Positions 1-12,179 of a DNA stretch of 64,000 bases are shown piece after piece (position 1 is the stretch's first letter; each line of letters starts with the position of its first letter). The position numbers and the translations under genes are program-made. This DNA is from Lumbricus rubellus. Taxonomy: Eukaryota > Annelida > Clitellata > Crassiclitellata > Lumbricidae. The notes beneath the pieces are model-generated. The model was given only the letters and a program-made list of their open reading frames with translations. It searched no databases and was not told the DNA's origin. Where the stretch lies: positions 29,025,788-29,089,787 of the forward strand of contig OX243817.1 in assembly GCA_945859605.1 (NCBI GenBank). Direction: 5' to 3'.

Positions 1-235
1 CGCCGCCGCATCCATGGCCTGCAAATGACCGTGGCCGCGCACTCTGCGCCTGGACGATTGACAGACTGACCGCCAGCGACGGCCTCCTCCGAGGGGGAGC
101 TAGGGTCGGACTCGGCCGGACGCTGCTACTGCTGCTGCTGCTGCTGCTGCTGCATGCTGGCTGCAGCCTCTTCTGACCAGCAGCAGTAGCCACCGCGGTT
201 GCAGCCTCAGCTGAGATGGGACGCCAGAAGGTAAC
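1..235. other. GC-rich single-copy island with (CTG)n
   Basis: This GC-rich stretch contrasts with the AT-rich DNA that follows. It contains about eight CTG units near 129-153. No ORF or domain is recognised. It resembles the other GC-rich islands of the window and may be regulatory or the edge of a CpG-rich region, but nothing in the sequence proves this. Confidence 0.4.
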
Positions 236-1056
236 AGACGGGGTTTGCCGTCTATATACTAACTCCACTACGACATACAATAATTAAATATATATAGTAT
301 TATATTTATTATGTAATATATATATATACATGTATATAGATGTATACAATTACATGTATATATATATACATGTATGATTGTATGTGCATATAATGTATAT
401 ATATATATATAATATACATATATGCATATAATGCAAGTCGAGATAATTGTGTTTCTGATGAACGACGCAATTTTCTGGGCGTCGGCTGGTCGCCCTCCCC
501 CACCCCACCCAACCCCACCCCACCCTCACCCCACTCGCTGTGACTCTCCGACGCAAATTGACAATTTTGTATCCGAAGGGAGCAAAGGAGGGAATGAGGG
601 AAAGAGGGGAGAGGGGAGAGGGGGAGGCAAGCGAACGGACGCCGATGTTATCAGAGCGGGCGAACAACGGCGCACACCTCTGCAAAACGAGGGCATTCCC
701 CAAAGACACTTTATTACACAAGGTACCAATTGTCGACGACGACGACACGATGAAATGGAAACACTTCCCCCATTTGATTAGAAAGCCCCATCGCACATAC
801 ACGCCTCCCCCACACGGTCACACCCACCCCATGCATGTATACAACCATCCATTGCAACATTCAAACACCCTCTCCACAAAAGCAATTTCGACCTCATCAT
901 GTTTGCTTTGGTCTGCTGTACATGCCTCTCTGAAACTGTCTCTGTCTCTTTTTCTCGTTCTTTCTCTTTTTCTCTCTATTTCTCTCTCACACTCTCTCTG
1001 TCTCTGTCTGTCTATATATGTTTCTCTCTTCCCCTCTCTCTACTGTGGGTCTTCCC
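236..1056. other. AT-rich then pyrimidine-rich sequence, no gene seen
   Basis: TA-rich simple sequence (240-430) is followed by mixed sequence with a purine-rich patch near 585-635, and by CT-rich low-complexity DNA at about 925-1045. The ORFs here have no recognisable domain and overlap on both strands, so I do not call a gene. Confidence 0.6.
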
Positions 1057-1740
1057 ATGTAATCTAATCTCATGTCATATCTTATCTTCTTATCTCTTCC
1101 CAAGTTATCTAATCTCATGTCATATCTTATCTTCTTATCTCTTCCCAAGTAATCTAATCTCATGTCATATCTTATCTTCTTATCTCTTCCCAAGTAATCT
1201 AATCTCATATAATCTCATATCTTCTTATCTCTTCCCAAGTAATCTAATCTCATGTCACCTCATATCTTCTTATCTCTTCCCAAGTTATCTAATCTCATGT
1301 CATCTCATATCTTCTTATCTCTTCCCATGTAATCTAATCTCATGTCATCTCATATCTTCTTATCTCTTCCCAAGTAATCTAATCTCATGTCATATCTTAT
1401 CTTCTTATCTCTTCCCAAGTAATCTAATCTCATGTAATCTCATATCTTCTTATCTCTTCCCAAGTAATCTAATCTCATGTCATCTCATATCTTCTTATCT
1501 CTTCCCATGTAATCTAATCTCATGTAATCTCATATCTTCTTATCTCTTCCCAAGTAATCTAATATCATGTCATATCTTATCTTCTTATCTCTTCCCAAGT
1601 GATCTAATCTCATGTCATATCATATCTTCTTATCTCTTCCCAAGTAATCTAATCTCATGTCATCTCATATCTTCTTATCTCTTCCCATGTAATCTAATCT
1701 CATGTCATCTCATATTTTATTATACCTCCTCTTGTGTAAT
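1057..1740. repeat. 45-bp minisatellite, about 15 copies
   Basis: The core CTTCCCAAGT recurs at exactly 45-bp spacing (for example 1101, 1146 and 1191 for the CAAG step). The unit is built from nine pentamer-like words such as AATCT and CATGT. Because 45 is divisible by 3, the forward frame 899-1744 stays open for 281 codons as a 15-residue repeat around LISSYLFPSN. It has no known domain, so I treat it as a satellite and not a gene. Confidence 0.9.
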
Positions 1741-2012
1741 GTAACCTCATGTCATCACATATCTTTTTTTTATCTCTTCCCATGTTGTCTAATCTCAAGT
1801 CATCTCAAATCTTCTTCTGTTATATAATTTCATCTCGTCATCCTATCTCATCTCATGGCATAGTACGTTTCTGCTTATCTATATTTCATTTATTTTTGTC
1901 AATTCATCTAATTAATTTTGATCTGTAAAGTGCGTTTGTCAATAATATTGCATGCAAGGCGACTTGCTTTTCATGCAAATATCTATATAGTAACCTATAG
2001 AATGCACGACGT
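1741..2012. other. AT-rich sequence, degenerate minisatellite edge
   Basis: The first ~100 bases continue the 45-bp array in decayed form. The rest is AT-rich with no gene or element recognised. Confidence 0.5.
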
Positions 2013-2090
2013 TGCACGATCATAATGCACGTTCATAATGCACGTTCATAATGCACGTTCATAATGCACGTTCATAATGCACGTTATAAT
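2013..2090. repeat. 13-bp tandem repeat (CATAATGCACGTT)n
   Basis: CACGTT recurs at 2041, 2054, 2067 and 2080, giving a 13-bp period over about six units with a decayed first and last copy. Confidence 0.85.
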
Positions 2091-2830
2091 GCGGCACATG
2101 TGAGTAAGCACAGACTGAAAGTCAAGAAGACTGATTTAGTTATTTACTTTAAACGAATCCTACCTGATGAGTGTGTAAGATGGAAATATTCAACTAAAAT
2201 ACTTTTAACTAAAATATCGTATGTTTCGCGATTTCAATCGATAAATACTTCTGTGTTCTGCATTAGCAAAATCTATCAGCGAGCCCACGTAGGCCTAGGC
2301 TATAACCGTCGTGAGACTTTTGTGAAGTCTGCAGTACGTGCCCAAGTCTCCCATTTATTTATATACCTGCAGACTGCTTGAGCTGTATACAGGGCACAAT
2401 ATAAATATAAAGAAACTCAGTCATACAAAAAGAAACCTCGCCTCGTCATTCATCATTCATCTCTTTCAGAAGTGGAGCTTTCAGTTTTTCAAATGATCTG
2501 TCAATCTTTAAGAACGCTCACAATCATGACTGATGGACGTGTTCCCAAACACTGCAGCTCATGCGTGCAGGAATTGCTTCACCTATATACAAGCACCGCT
2601 TTGTGTGTTGTAAGCACTGCAGGTGAAGTTGGTTAATCGTGTCTTTGACGCCCTGCAAAGATCCTGCGCCATCAAAGCCACGCAACCACAGACGCAGTAT
2701 ACGATAGATGTCGCGCCAGTTATGCGATCTGAGAGCCCTCTGGCGCCCAAGCGACAACGGGATGCCATCGCGCAAATATATACATACACGTATACTAAAT
2801 ATGCGGAGAGCATATATATATATATATACA

Positions 2831-2866
<36 letters not shown>

Positions 2867-3414
2867 AGAATACGTGGCGTCGAATACTCACCTGTCAATC
2901 AAATGTCCTTCACGCTCGCTGCATGTGCATGGTATGTCTCAGGTTGACGAACCTGTCAATCATAATAGCGGGGTCATCATCACACGGCTATTACTAAAGA
3001 GTATAGACATTCGATTCAGTTGACGCACCTGCCAATCAACGTCACGCACCTGAATAGCCCGGTGACTTCACGTTGACAAGTTGGACGACAGGTTCAACAA
3101 TGCGAGAGAATTCCTCAGCATAAACGAAAAGAATTTCGATGTCAGAAAGTTGTCAGTCATGACATACACATACATATACTGCTGTCAAAACGAGTCAATC
3201 TGACGATGTGGCTCGGTTAGCTGCACGCTAACGACTTTATACACATCATTGCGGAGACGCTTGGCCGCCGTCTTCTCCTCTCATCAAAGAGGATCAAAAG
3301 GACCCTTGGATGAAAAATTATCATCATTAGTCGTCTTGCCTGATGGGAAAAACCCAAACTCACTCGGAAAGTTGATTTGAGATAAGCAAGGGCAGGTGAC
3401 ATGTGTATATATAT
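2091..3414. other. AT-rich intergenic-like sequence with (TA)n tracts
   Basis: No supported gene. TA microsatellites sit near 2813-2862 and 3400-3416. Short ORFs on both strands derive partly from the TA repeats and lack domains. Confidence 0.6.
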
Positions 3415-3800
3415 ATATGGAGAAGGAGAAGGAAAAGGAAAAGGAGAAGGAGTAGGAGAAGGAGAAGGAGAAGGAGAAGGAGAAGGAGAAGGAGAAGGAG
3501 AAGGAGAAGGAGAAGGAGAAGGAGAAGGAGAAGGAGAAGGAGAAGGAGAAGGAGAAGGAGGAGAAGGAGAAGGAGAAGGATAAGGAGAAGAAGAAGGAGA
3601 AGGAGAAGGAGAAGGAGAAGGAGAAGGAGAAGGAGGAAGGAGAAGAGAATGAGGATGAGGAGTGTATCTATAGGTGGAGTATGCGCAGGATGAGGAAAAA
3701 GAAGGGGAGCAGGAGGAGGAGGAAGAAGAAAAGAAGAAGAGGAGGCGTAGGAGAAGGTGGAGAGTATATAGAAGGAGTATAAGAAGAGGATTAGAAGATG
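3415..3800. repeat. Polypurine (GGAGAA)n tract
   Basis: The plus strand is almost all purine from about 3418 to 3650, mainly GGAGAA hexamers, then decays into mixed GA-rich sequence to about 3800. ORFs reading poly-(GE), poly-(RR) or poly-(SP) here are products of the repeat. Confidence 0.95.
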
Positions 3801-4070
3801 AAGAATTATGTATTATGTTACTGCCGATCTGTCCCGTTCTCTGGGAGATGTATGCATGTGAACACATTTCTATGAGGGATATTATACCTGTATATTATGT
3901 GCTTGTTGACAGCCGCTAAAGAATTTTCTTGGGGGTGGGGAAAATGTCATTCCTATAGGGAGGAAAGATTTCCCTCCCAGACGTGCAGACTAAAATCACT
4001 TGACGACATGCAGACGAAGACATTATATCGGAGATTTCGGCGAAAGATTCATTCTATAATTTTAATATGT

Positions 4071-4120
4071 CACTGCCATTGTCTTCACTGCCACTGTCTT
4101 CACTGCCACTGTGTTCACTG
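4071..4120. repeat. 15-bp tandem repeat, three units
   Basis: CACTGCCAYTGTSTT occurs at 4071, 4086 and 4101, a short 15-bp direct array. Confidence 0.85.
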
Positions 4121-4315
4121 GTAGCAGCTGCAAATGACACGGTTGTTATAACTGGTTGAAAGATTGCTTTGATAGTATAATATCTCAGGGATTTCGGCGT
4201 TGCCTCCCGTATATATGCTTCCGACCATCAGGCCCACCGAGAGGGGCATATGGAATTTGGGGAAATGCCCTTGCAGAGACCATGCAACGTTTTTATGAGT
4301 CCGCGGACTGAGACC

Positions 4316-4828
4316 GCGTTATTCGGAAAGGCTGCTTTTTCATAATAATATTAATTTTTTAATTACATTTTTAACTAAATAGGCCTAAGCAACATTATAA
4401 AAATCATATTTTTAATATTATTATGCGCATGTAGATCTAATTATAATATTCGTACGGACATACAAAATATTTGTCAGTTTCAATTTGTCTCTTACAAATT
4501 TTTCATAAAGCCTATAATAGGCCTACAGATATGGTTTAATAATTCCGAGAATTCAGGTTACCTCTCGCACGCTTCCGGCAGTCGCTTTTTATTATGATAT
4601 TAATTGCTAAATAATTTATTACAATATTTGCAAATGTTATTATGATATCATTTGTTAAATTACATTTTAAAGTAACAGAATAAAGTGATAGTTGCAGATA
4701 ATTATTTGCATGTAATTGTGACAATCGTACGCGGTCATACAAAATATTTCTTAATTGAAATTATTGGTCTCCTACAAACTTTTCATAAAGCCTATAATTC
4801 TGATAATAATATGGTTCATGGTTTATTT
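4316..4828. repeat. Diverged direct duplication of an AT-rich segment
   Basis: Two tandem, diverged copies (about 4316-4535 and 4560-4828) each run from a CTTTTT-rich start through a GTACGxxxATACAAAATAT block to CTTTTCATAAAGCCTATAAT and a GGTTTA end. This may be an old tandem duplication or two copies of one repeat family; no terminal repeats were recognised. Confidence 0.6.
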
Positions 4829-4919
4829 TTTTATGTTTGTCACAGACTTCTCGTTGCTATGAAACAAATATTAAATCTAAAACGTGTGTTTTGACTCATT
4901 CCACTTAGATCGAGATGGT

Positions 4920-5010
4920 TATTTCAAATAATAAACGACACGTCGTGATTACAAGGACGTTAGCGTCACCCTCCTCCTTTATCCAGTCTTATGACTGGCA
5001 CTGCCAGATT
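4920..5010. repeat. Dispersed repeat R1 copy
   Basis: The segment contains ACGACACGTCGTGATTACAA-like sequence followed by CACCCTCCTCCTTTATCC and GACTGGCACTG. The same order of words recurs at about 11205-11290 and, more weakly, 45855-45930. A SINE or small dispersed element is possible, but I see no tRNA-like boxes. Confidence 0.55.
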
Positions 5011-5955
5011 GCAGTTATAATCTGAGTTCAGCTTGATCAAGACTTTGTGTCGTGTAGCGTGTCTGATACAAATATCTTGTCTAGCATGAGCCTATCGCCA
5101 TCTGGCGAATGCATTGGTATTAATTTCTCCGGCGTACAACAAAATTCAACGATGACCGCGTGTTTCCTATAATAAGTTGTTGCAACCCGTTTGTATGGAT
5201 TCACTTGGCAAGGGCTGACCATATAATTATAGCCCAAATGACGCCCAAGGCAAAGCAAGCATCTGAAATTTAAAAATTGGTGAAAATGTGGAACACATAA
5301 AACTCTTAGAACACATGCAACACATCATTCATTTTGTGAAAATTAAGTCCCCTGGATTTAGATTGAGAATGGAAACATTGAAATTGCAAGACTTCATTTT
5401 CATGTTATATAGGCTATAGCCGCTATATTATTGCCTACTTTACGTCATGCAAGCCTCGGTATACTTATGCAGCATCTATATTCGGTGCTCTCTAGGCTAT
5501 ATAGATCAACGCTTTCCAGTGTCAAGTATCGACACTGATTTTCGCACTGCAGAGCTATATAGAGCTTGAATTCTATTTGTAATTTGTCCATCTTTTTAAG
5601 TAGCAAAGTTCTTCAAACATAGACCTATGTAATAAAATTGATTTAGATGCACATTTAGCCAATTCAATGACCTCTATGATTATGACTTCAATGCAGTGAG
5701 AACGCTAACCTATATAATTATAAGCGTGTTTTGCAATAACTTTTTAAAAGATCCTAATAGCCGTTATATTTAAGATTTCAATCAGACGTATTATAGGCCT
5801 AATTGTCTTTATTATAACATTTAACAACCTAGAGCACAACGCAAAACTTGGAAATTTTGTGCTAAAATTATAGAATAAGATTGGAAAGAACTAGGATATT
5901 GTTAGAAACAAGTAACAAATGCAAGTTCGGTTTAGGTTAAACTGAGCAATTAGAC
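5011..5955. other. AT-rich sequence, nothing recognised
   Basis: Unique-looking AT-rich DNA on both strands, with no domain-bearing ORF, terminal repeats or tandem structure noticed. Confidence 0.5.
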
Positions 5956-6100
5956 TCACTAACATTCATTCACTCACTCACACTCACAGTGACTCACTCA
6001 TTCACACATCACACTCTCTCACATGCTCATTCACACTTGCTCACATGCTTACTCGACCACCCGCTCACTCGCTTACTCACTCACTCACTCACTCACTTAT
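5956..6100. repeat. (CACT)n degenerate microsatellite
   Basis: Repeated CACTCACTCACT words with interruptions, densest at about 6062-6100. Confidence 0.85.
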
Positions 6101-7020
6101 AAGTTCCTTGCTTCATTTATCTTGATCAGCAACTGAGGACTGAGCATCAGTTAAATTCCTCACAATGGGATTTGTCAATAGTAGGCTGGCTTCTCAAAAA
6201 CATTGCTGCATTGGTCTAACTCCAGACCTAGGCCTACAACAGTTACTGGCGACTTTCAGAAAGTGCTCCCTATGGGCAATATCTCGATTAACGCAGATGC
6301 ATTCGGTAGAGGGCGAGAGTGTCTCATTCAGTCCATGCAGAAGTTTCCCAATATCTGTTCTTCAAACTGCGCTTTGTGAGTTGTTTACTCGATACCCTCT
6401 TAGACAACTTTATTATCCTAAATTCGATAATTATTATCGTTCCGCACCATGTGACAGTCGTGTGAACGTTTAATGGAAGTGGAGAAAATGAGAAGTTAGC
6501 TAAAGTCACGCTCAATCTTTCAGCCAACAAATGATTTCGGTTCAATAGAATCGGATGTCACGCAGCCATCTTCAGATATCAGCTTCTTCTTCTGGTTCTC
6601 TGCCCATAGGCAGGTTCGGCTGTCCAATGTCGCGTGCACTCTTCCCTCCGCTGGGCCTTCTCCTTTAGTCTTTGGTATCCGATCCTCGTCATCAGTGTGT
6701 CTGCAGAAGCTTCATTAGACATTTACTCGCGGGATTCGTAGAGGGGTGGTCTCCCGTTGCCTTCCCCTCGGTGTTTTTAACGAGACACCATCTCCCTGCG
6801 TTGCCGAGTTCCGTCATCCGTCCTTCAGGATCTTCTCCTCTGGATTCTCGCATACACCGGCGAGAACTCGGTCGCCCACCACGCACTTCGTTATCAGCTT
6901 ATTTAAAGTAAAGAACTTATTTGGATTTCCAAACATGTCATTGGTTAGTGAATTTCTAGATTTCTTTTGTGCAGCATTTCTCACAACTGGTTATGCTATA
7001 GGGGTTTGTTCCACTTGACG
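6101..7020. other. Unassigned sequence, possible dispersed repeat at 6565-6900
   Basis: No gene is supported. The 6565-6900 part is more GC-balanced and holds the words GGTGGTCTCCCGTTGCC and AACGAGACACCATCTCC, whose style suggests a dispersed repeat. I could not place it in a family and saw no second copy in the window. Confidence 0.3.
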
Positions 7021-7080
7021 AGTGAGTGAGTGAGTGAGTGAGTGGGTGGGTGGGTGGATGGGTGAGTGAGTGAGTGGGTG
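7021..7080. repeat. (GAGT)n/(GGGT)n microsatellite
   Basis: Tandem GAGT units give way to GGGT units and back to GAGT. Confidence 0.9.
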
Positions 7081-7116
7081 TACATGTTACAAGCATTTCT
7101 AGCATGTGCATACGCA

Positions 7117-7465
7117 TTATAATATATATAATTATATATATATATATATATATATAATATTATATACATTATACATACAGTTCATGCATTCATAAACGCA
7201 TATTGCCATCACCTTTGTGGCCTTTGTCTTGCCATATTGCCTTGCAATGAAATGTGGATCACACCTAATTCCTCATAGATCATATTGCCGCCCATTTCGT
7301 TGGTCTTCGCATATAATTATACATGTATATATAATATATATATATATATATAATATAATATAAATCTATATATTATAATATATATACGTGTATATATACA
7401 TGTACATACATATAATCTATATTATAACATGTATAATATATACATGTATATATATATGCATGGTC
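7117..7465. repeat. AT-rich (TA)n low-complexity region
   Basis: Two dense TA tracts (7121-7155 and 7325-7465) flank about 130 bases of mixed sequence. Confidence 0.85.
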
Positions 7466-7569
7466 GACGGTTAGATTACCTCCTAATCTCTTTCGCTCTC
7501 TTCCTTCTTCCACTGTTGCATTTCCTTCCGACCTCTCAACTCCTCACCAGGGGGGCCACCGCCACCCCA

Positions 7570-7695
7570 CCCCCGACCCCCACCACCACCGCCGCCACCA
7601 CCACCACCACCAACACCACCACCACCACCACCAACACCACCACCACCACCACCACCATCACCACTACCACCATCACCACTACCACCACCGTCGCT
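7570..7695. repeat. (CCA)n trinucleotide microsatellite
   Basis: Near-continuous CCA/CAC units with a few substitutions. Poly-Thr and poly-Gly ORFs on the two strands come from this tract. Confidence 0.95.
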
Positions 7696-7859
7696 TTCCT
7701 TCAGTCGACCTTTCACTGCAGTGCCATCGACTGCAACATTTCCCCCCAACCCCAACCCCCACCCTCCTCTCACCTCTCGACCGTTGCATTGCCTCCATCG
7801 ACATCCGAACGCCTTCCGTCTCACATCCATAAAGAACCCGTTTCATATTAAGTGCCCGG

Positions 7860-8530
7860 CACGGACCCATAGTCCCACCCTCAGCCCCGACCCATCCACC
7901 CCCCGTCAATACCGGGAATCCTGACTTATGGCCGCGGCCAACCCCGCGACCATAAATCTCGTCACAATCAGTCGGATGTGCGACCACGCCCCCCCGCACC
8001 CCACCCCATCTCCCCCATTTTCCCCCGGCCGGAGGACGAGTGGCTGGCCCCCGACCGACCGGTTACCGGCCGAGCGCTCGGCCCCCGCCGCCCTAAACCG
8101 CCCGGCTAAGCGATCGGTCTTAACCGTCCGTCGATCGTGCCGACACAACCATTGCCGGGCATCGTCCTCAATTAGCCGGGGATTTGGCCGCAAAGCACTC
8201 TGGGAGATCGGGGCGACCGGCGGTCATTTGTCGCCGAAAAGACTTTCGGGTTTGACGGGGTATACATATATATGTATATATACGGGGGAGGAGGGGCGGG
8301 TGGTGACTTAGGCGACCGCGGCGTCGAAACCGCAATATCCGATGCCGCTTTTAAATAATTGTTTCTATGCAGGATTTGGAGTCGACCCAGGGGGCCCGAC
8401 CGTCCCCCGCCCGTCCCCCGCACACCCTTGGGGGGCAGAGTGCCGCTGACTGAGATTGCCTTTCTAGTTATGCAAAGCCGCGAATAAATCAACGGATGTG
8501 GTTTTGTTGCTTCGACGCGCATGCGTCAGC
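7860..8530. other. GC-rich single-copy island
   Basis: About 670 bases of GC-rich, non-repetitive sequence with many CpG dinucleotides, bounded by simple repeats. Overlapping ORFs on both strands have no recognisable domain. It contains homeodomain-like core words such as CAATTAGCC near 8170. A regulatory or conserved non-coding role is an inference only. Confidence 0.4.
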
Positions 8531-8756
8531 CGCACAATGACGTCTGCTGCTGCTGTGTATACTCTATGCTGTAATATAATATCTCCGTCTTAGCGATGTG
8601 CATCACGCATGCGCAGCGTCCTTCTTGGTCAAATGTCGGAGGCCATTACATGTATAGGTATATTTTATAGAGGCAACTATTATTATGTGGATCTGCAGGA
8701 CCTTTGTCTGCATGCATAATAATATGCTACTCAAATGAGCATATTGTATACCCCAT

Positions 8757-8985
8757 ATGATATCGATGACGATTCCGATGACGATGATAATGATGATGAT
8801 GATGATGACGATGATGATGATGATGACGATGATGATGATGATGATGACGATGATGATGATGACGATGATGATGATGACGATGATGATGATGACGATGATG
8901 ATGATGACGATGACGATGATGATGATGACGATGATGATGATGATGACAATGACGACGATGATGACGACAATGTTGTAGTTGTTGT

Positions 8986-9027
<42 letters not shown>

Positions 9028-9065
9028 CGACGACGACGACGACGATGATGATGATGATGATGATG
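8757..9065. repeat. (GAT)n/(GAC)n microsatellite
   Basis: About 310 bases of GAT units with scattered GAC variants and one GTT interruption near 8970-8990. The poly-Asp ORF starting at 8735 and the poly-Ser ORF on the other strand are readings of this repeat. Confidence 0.97.
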
Positions 9066-9179
9066 TCTATGTCTCTTTATATCTGTGTGTCTTGATTTGC
9101 AGGTGCATCTCTTTGCATCTATCTGCGTGTCCGAGTCTGTTCAGTCTGCAATTATGTGTTTGTGTGTATATATATACAT

Positions 9180-9450
9180 GACATTGTATCTGTCTGCCTG
9201 TCTATCTGTGCGCCTCCGAATTTGTGTGTGAGTGTCTGCTTGTCTGTATGTCTGTGTATGGGTATGTGTCGGTATGTTAATCTGCCTGTGTGTCTGCGTA
9301 TGTGTGCCTGTGTGTCTGCCTGTCTGTGTGTCTGTGTGTCTGTGTGCCTGTTGGTCTGTGTGCCTGTTTGTCTGTGTGTCTGTGTGTCTGTGTGTCCGTC
9401 TGTGTGTGTGTCTGTCTGTCTGTCCCGACCGTCCGTCTGTCTGTCTGTCC

Positions 9451-9493
<43 letters not shown>

Positions 9494-9515
9494 CGTCTGT
9501 CTGTCTGTTTGTCTT
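9180..9515. repeat. (TGTC)n / (CTGTGTGT)n microsatellite
   Basis: Degenerate CTGTGTGT units grade into pure CTGT at 9430-9515. All three frames on each strand stay open because the repeat avoids stops. Confidence 0.95.
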
Positions 9516-9779
9516 CATTGGTTGCAAATACATATAACTGGGCGTATATACTGTGACTTCCTCCTGCTGAAGTCTGACGCTCATAGAAATCGCTCTGGTC
9601 GATGTCAAAAGTCGAATTCCTTCGAATCAAAACCTGTATAACACATTGTATTCATATTTAACAGCCTCTGAATAGATATGCATCGCGTTGTGTTGCATCG
9701 TTGCATTGGCGTCCACCTCAGGTCTTGACCGATGTTTCCCTCAGACAATTCATCACCTGGACTTTGATGATTAATCGCT

Positions 9780-10170
9780 CCTCATAAGGTCACCCCGTCT
9801 CTCTCACCTGCGCCCCCGCTGCATTCATGCAATACCCATGCCGCTCCCCTTCAGGCCCCCGACCAGGCCAGCGGGCTCTAACGGTCATGCACCGCTCGCA
9901 GGCATTCCTTTGGCCGAGCCGTATTAGAGACGCTTCAGTCGCTTGGAGGGGGCCTTCGACCGCGGCCGGACGCCCTCTGGGGCCTGCAAAGGTGACGGAC
10001 CGGTCCAAGATGTCAGTGCCTCTGACCGTCACTCAAGGAGGAGAAGGATGTGGGGGAGGGGAGGAGAAATGCCACCGGTTATAAGTTCAATGGATAGATG
10101 GCGCTTTCATTCGGTTCTCATGTCTCCCTTCTCCGTCGGGTGATGGCGCCATGGCAGAGGTCGCGTAATT
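9780..10170. other. GC-rich single-copy island
   Basis: GC-rich non-repetitive block with CpGs, including CGGACCGGTCC near 9998. Short overlapping ORFs have no recognised domain. It matches the other islands in style and is a candidate non-coding regulatory block. Confidence 0.35.
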
Positions 10171-10724
10171 AATAGCGAACTTCTTGGCCCTCTTCCGTCC
10201 ATCCGTCCATCCATCCGTTCAATTGCAGACTCGTTTCCACATAGCCCAACCTTCCATGGTGGCATCTCACCTTCTTTCACCTGCGATTGTTTGTCTCGCT
10301 TCTCCTACTATAGCGTCTTGTCCAGTTTTAGACGATGCTTCTTTATAGAGGCGTTGGAGAACCGCCTTCCTTTTCCCGATAGGTTGGTTAGAGCTGGGAT
10401 TTATTGAGGGAACTCTTCCTCCCATCACTTTGTCTCACTCTTGAGCGTCTTCTTGTACAATTGGGAAGACCTATGGGATCCTATAAACATCGAAAGAATT
10501 TATTCTCAGTTGTTTTAGTCATCGGTGACGTTGCTATAAGCTTAATAATATTGCATGTTATAAGATAGGCATATTTTTATCGGATTAGACATGCACCTGT
10601 TGCAATAACGTTGTGAAATAAACAAACTGCAGCTTTCTTATGTAGAAGAATTAGAAATCATGCAGGTCAGTGTATTTATGGTAATAATTATAAGCTTTAC
10701 TTAATTGTTATTTTATACAGCGTC
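10171..10724. other. Unassigned sequence
   Basis: Mixed then AT-rich sequence without a recognisable gene, repeat boundary or RNA. Confidence 0.45.
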
Positions 10725-10885
10725 AAAATGTGCAGTTGTAGAAGCACTTCTGTTCAGTTAAAACTATAGCAAAAAGGTCATTGTTCTCCTACAGATTGGA
10801 AGCAATTTATTATGGATGATGCATGGAAAGGAAAAAAATGTGCAGTTCTAAAAATTCCTTAAAAACAGCCCTGGCGCCCAGCACG
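10725..10885 (+). repeat. Dispersed repeat B (plus orientation)
   Basis: Starts near AATGTGCAGTTGTAG, continues GCACTTCTGTTCAGTTAAAA, and ends CTAAAAATTCCTTAAAAAC followed by AGCCCTG. An inverted copy at 16325-16525 has the same order of words. No coding potential. It is probably a small non-autonomous element; termini rich in AGGACG and TTTTTAA are seen on the second copy. Confidence 0.7.
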
Positions 10886-11950
10886 GGGTTTGGGGTGAGA
10901 TATGCCCCTCCACATCGCCGAATTTTTTAAATTTCCCCTCCACAACAATGGTAACATTTTAGGCTGTCATGTTAACAAAATTGCTCATCACTTCAGTTGC
11001 TGATAATTATAGTCGACGTTTGAGACTTCAAAAGTATATCCGCTTCCATTGTCGAAATTTGTTTAAATTTCCGCAGCGTGTCTTATTAAAGATCTAAAAT
11101 TCTAAATATTTTGGCCAATCACTGCACGTAACGAACTTCCGTGTTGACATGCATGGCATGCAATTGGAAGTTCGAAACGGATGCTTATAGAAAATCTTAA
11201 TTGTTGCTGTTTAACGACGCTGCCGTTTCAAAGGTGATTATTGTCGCCCTCCTCCTTTATCCTGGCTTGGGACTGGCACTGGCAAAGTGCAAACTAGTGG
11301 CGAAGTCAGGATGGAAAACCAAGTCGCCTTAATTGCTCTTTATTTTGCTTGTATACAGATTACAGACCTATACATAAGCTTACATAATTTATTGAGACTT
11401 TATTATAACCAAAGCGGGGCATGATTAACTGCAGGTCAGCCAAGAATTTTGGGTTTTAATTGTTATCCTTCGCATGCTAGACAATATAAAGTGCCACAAT
11501 GCCATATATCAGACATTGTGTAGGCCTATACATATACAAAATGCTTCTTGTATAGGCCGATCTTTTTGTTTCATCGGGTTCCTCACATTGTATGTATACG
11601 CGGGTGCGCTCCTCAAGAGTTACTATATAGCATGTTTCTTTAGAGGTGCTTCAAAGTTATCGAAATACAATGTCATTCTATATACTAAACACATTTCATG
11701 CATGCACATAAAGCTTTAAGGCTTCTATAAAATATTATAAGTCATTTTCGAAATGAACTTTGAACAACACTGCATATGCAATTATGCATATGCATATACA
11801 TATAGGCCTACATATATTATAAAGTTTATAAAGTTTATAAAGTTCAACACATATTCACATACGATTATATATATATGCAGCACATGCTACATATACATAT
11901 AATATATATATATAATATATATATATATATATGGTAATTGTTGGCGACGT
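10886..11950. other. AT-rich sequence with second R1 copy
   Basis: About 11205-11290 repeats the R1 word order (AACGACGCTGCCGTTTC, then GCCCTCCTCCTTTATCC, then GACTGGCACTG). A 10-bp tandem TATAAAGTTT lies near 11821-11850, and TA tracts near 11865-11935. No gene is supported. Confidence 0.45.
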
Positions 11951-12059
11951 TAGATGTCGTTGTTGTCATCGTGCATGTATATAGTCCATGGTGATCGGTG
12001 GATAATCTCACATCAAACCGCCTTTAGCAATCGGGCGATGAGAGGAGGGAAGCTTTGCT

Positions 12060-12165
12060 TTGCGTTGGATCATTGGCTTCATCCTCCTCCTCATCCTCTT
12101 CCTCTTTACATCAGCAGCAGCCACCATCCATGGCATCGTCGTCGTCGTCATCGTCATCCTTATAC
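12060..12165. repeat. CCT/TCG trinucleotide-rich patch
   Basis: Imperfect TCC, CTC and GTC triplets; the Ser-rich ORF starting at 12055 reflects this. Confidence 0.6.
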
Positions 12166-12179
12166 TTCGTCGAGTTAAG

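Noticed and set aside
899..1744. 281-codon ORF as a secreted or membrane repeat protein
   Set aside because: The hydrophobic repeat comes from a 45-bp minisatellite without a clear non-repeat N-terminus or homologue.
8735..9181. 148-codon poly-Asp ORF that could be read as an acidic protein
   Set aside because: It coincides with a (GAT)n microsatellite; poly-Ser and poly-Met frames are open over the same bases.
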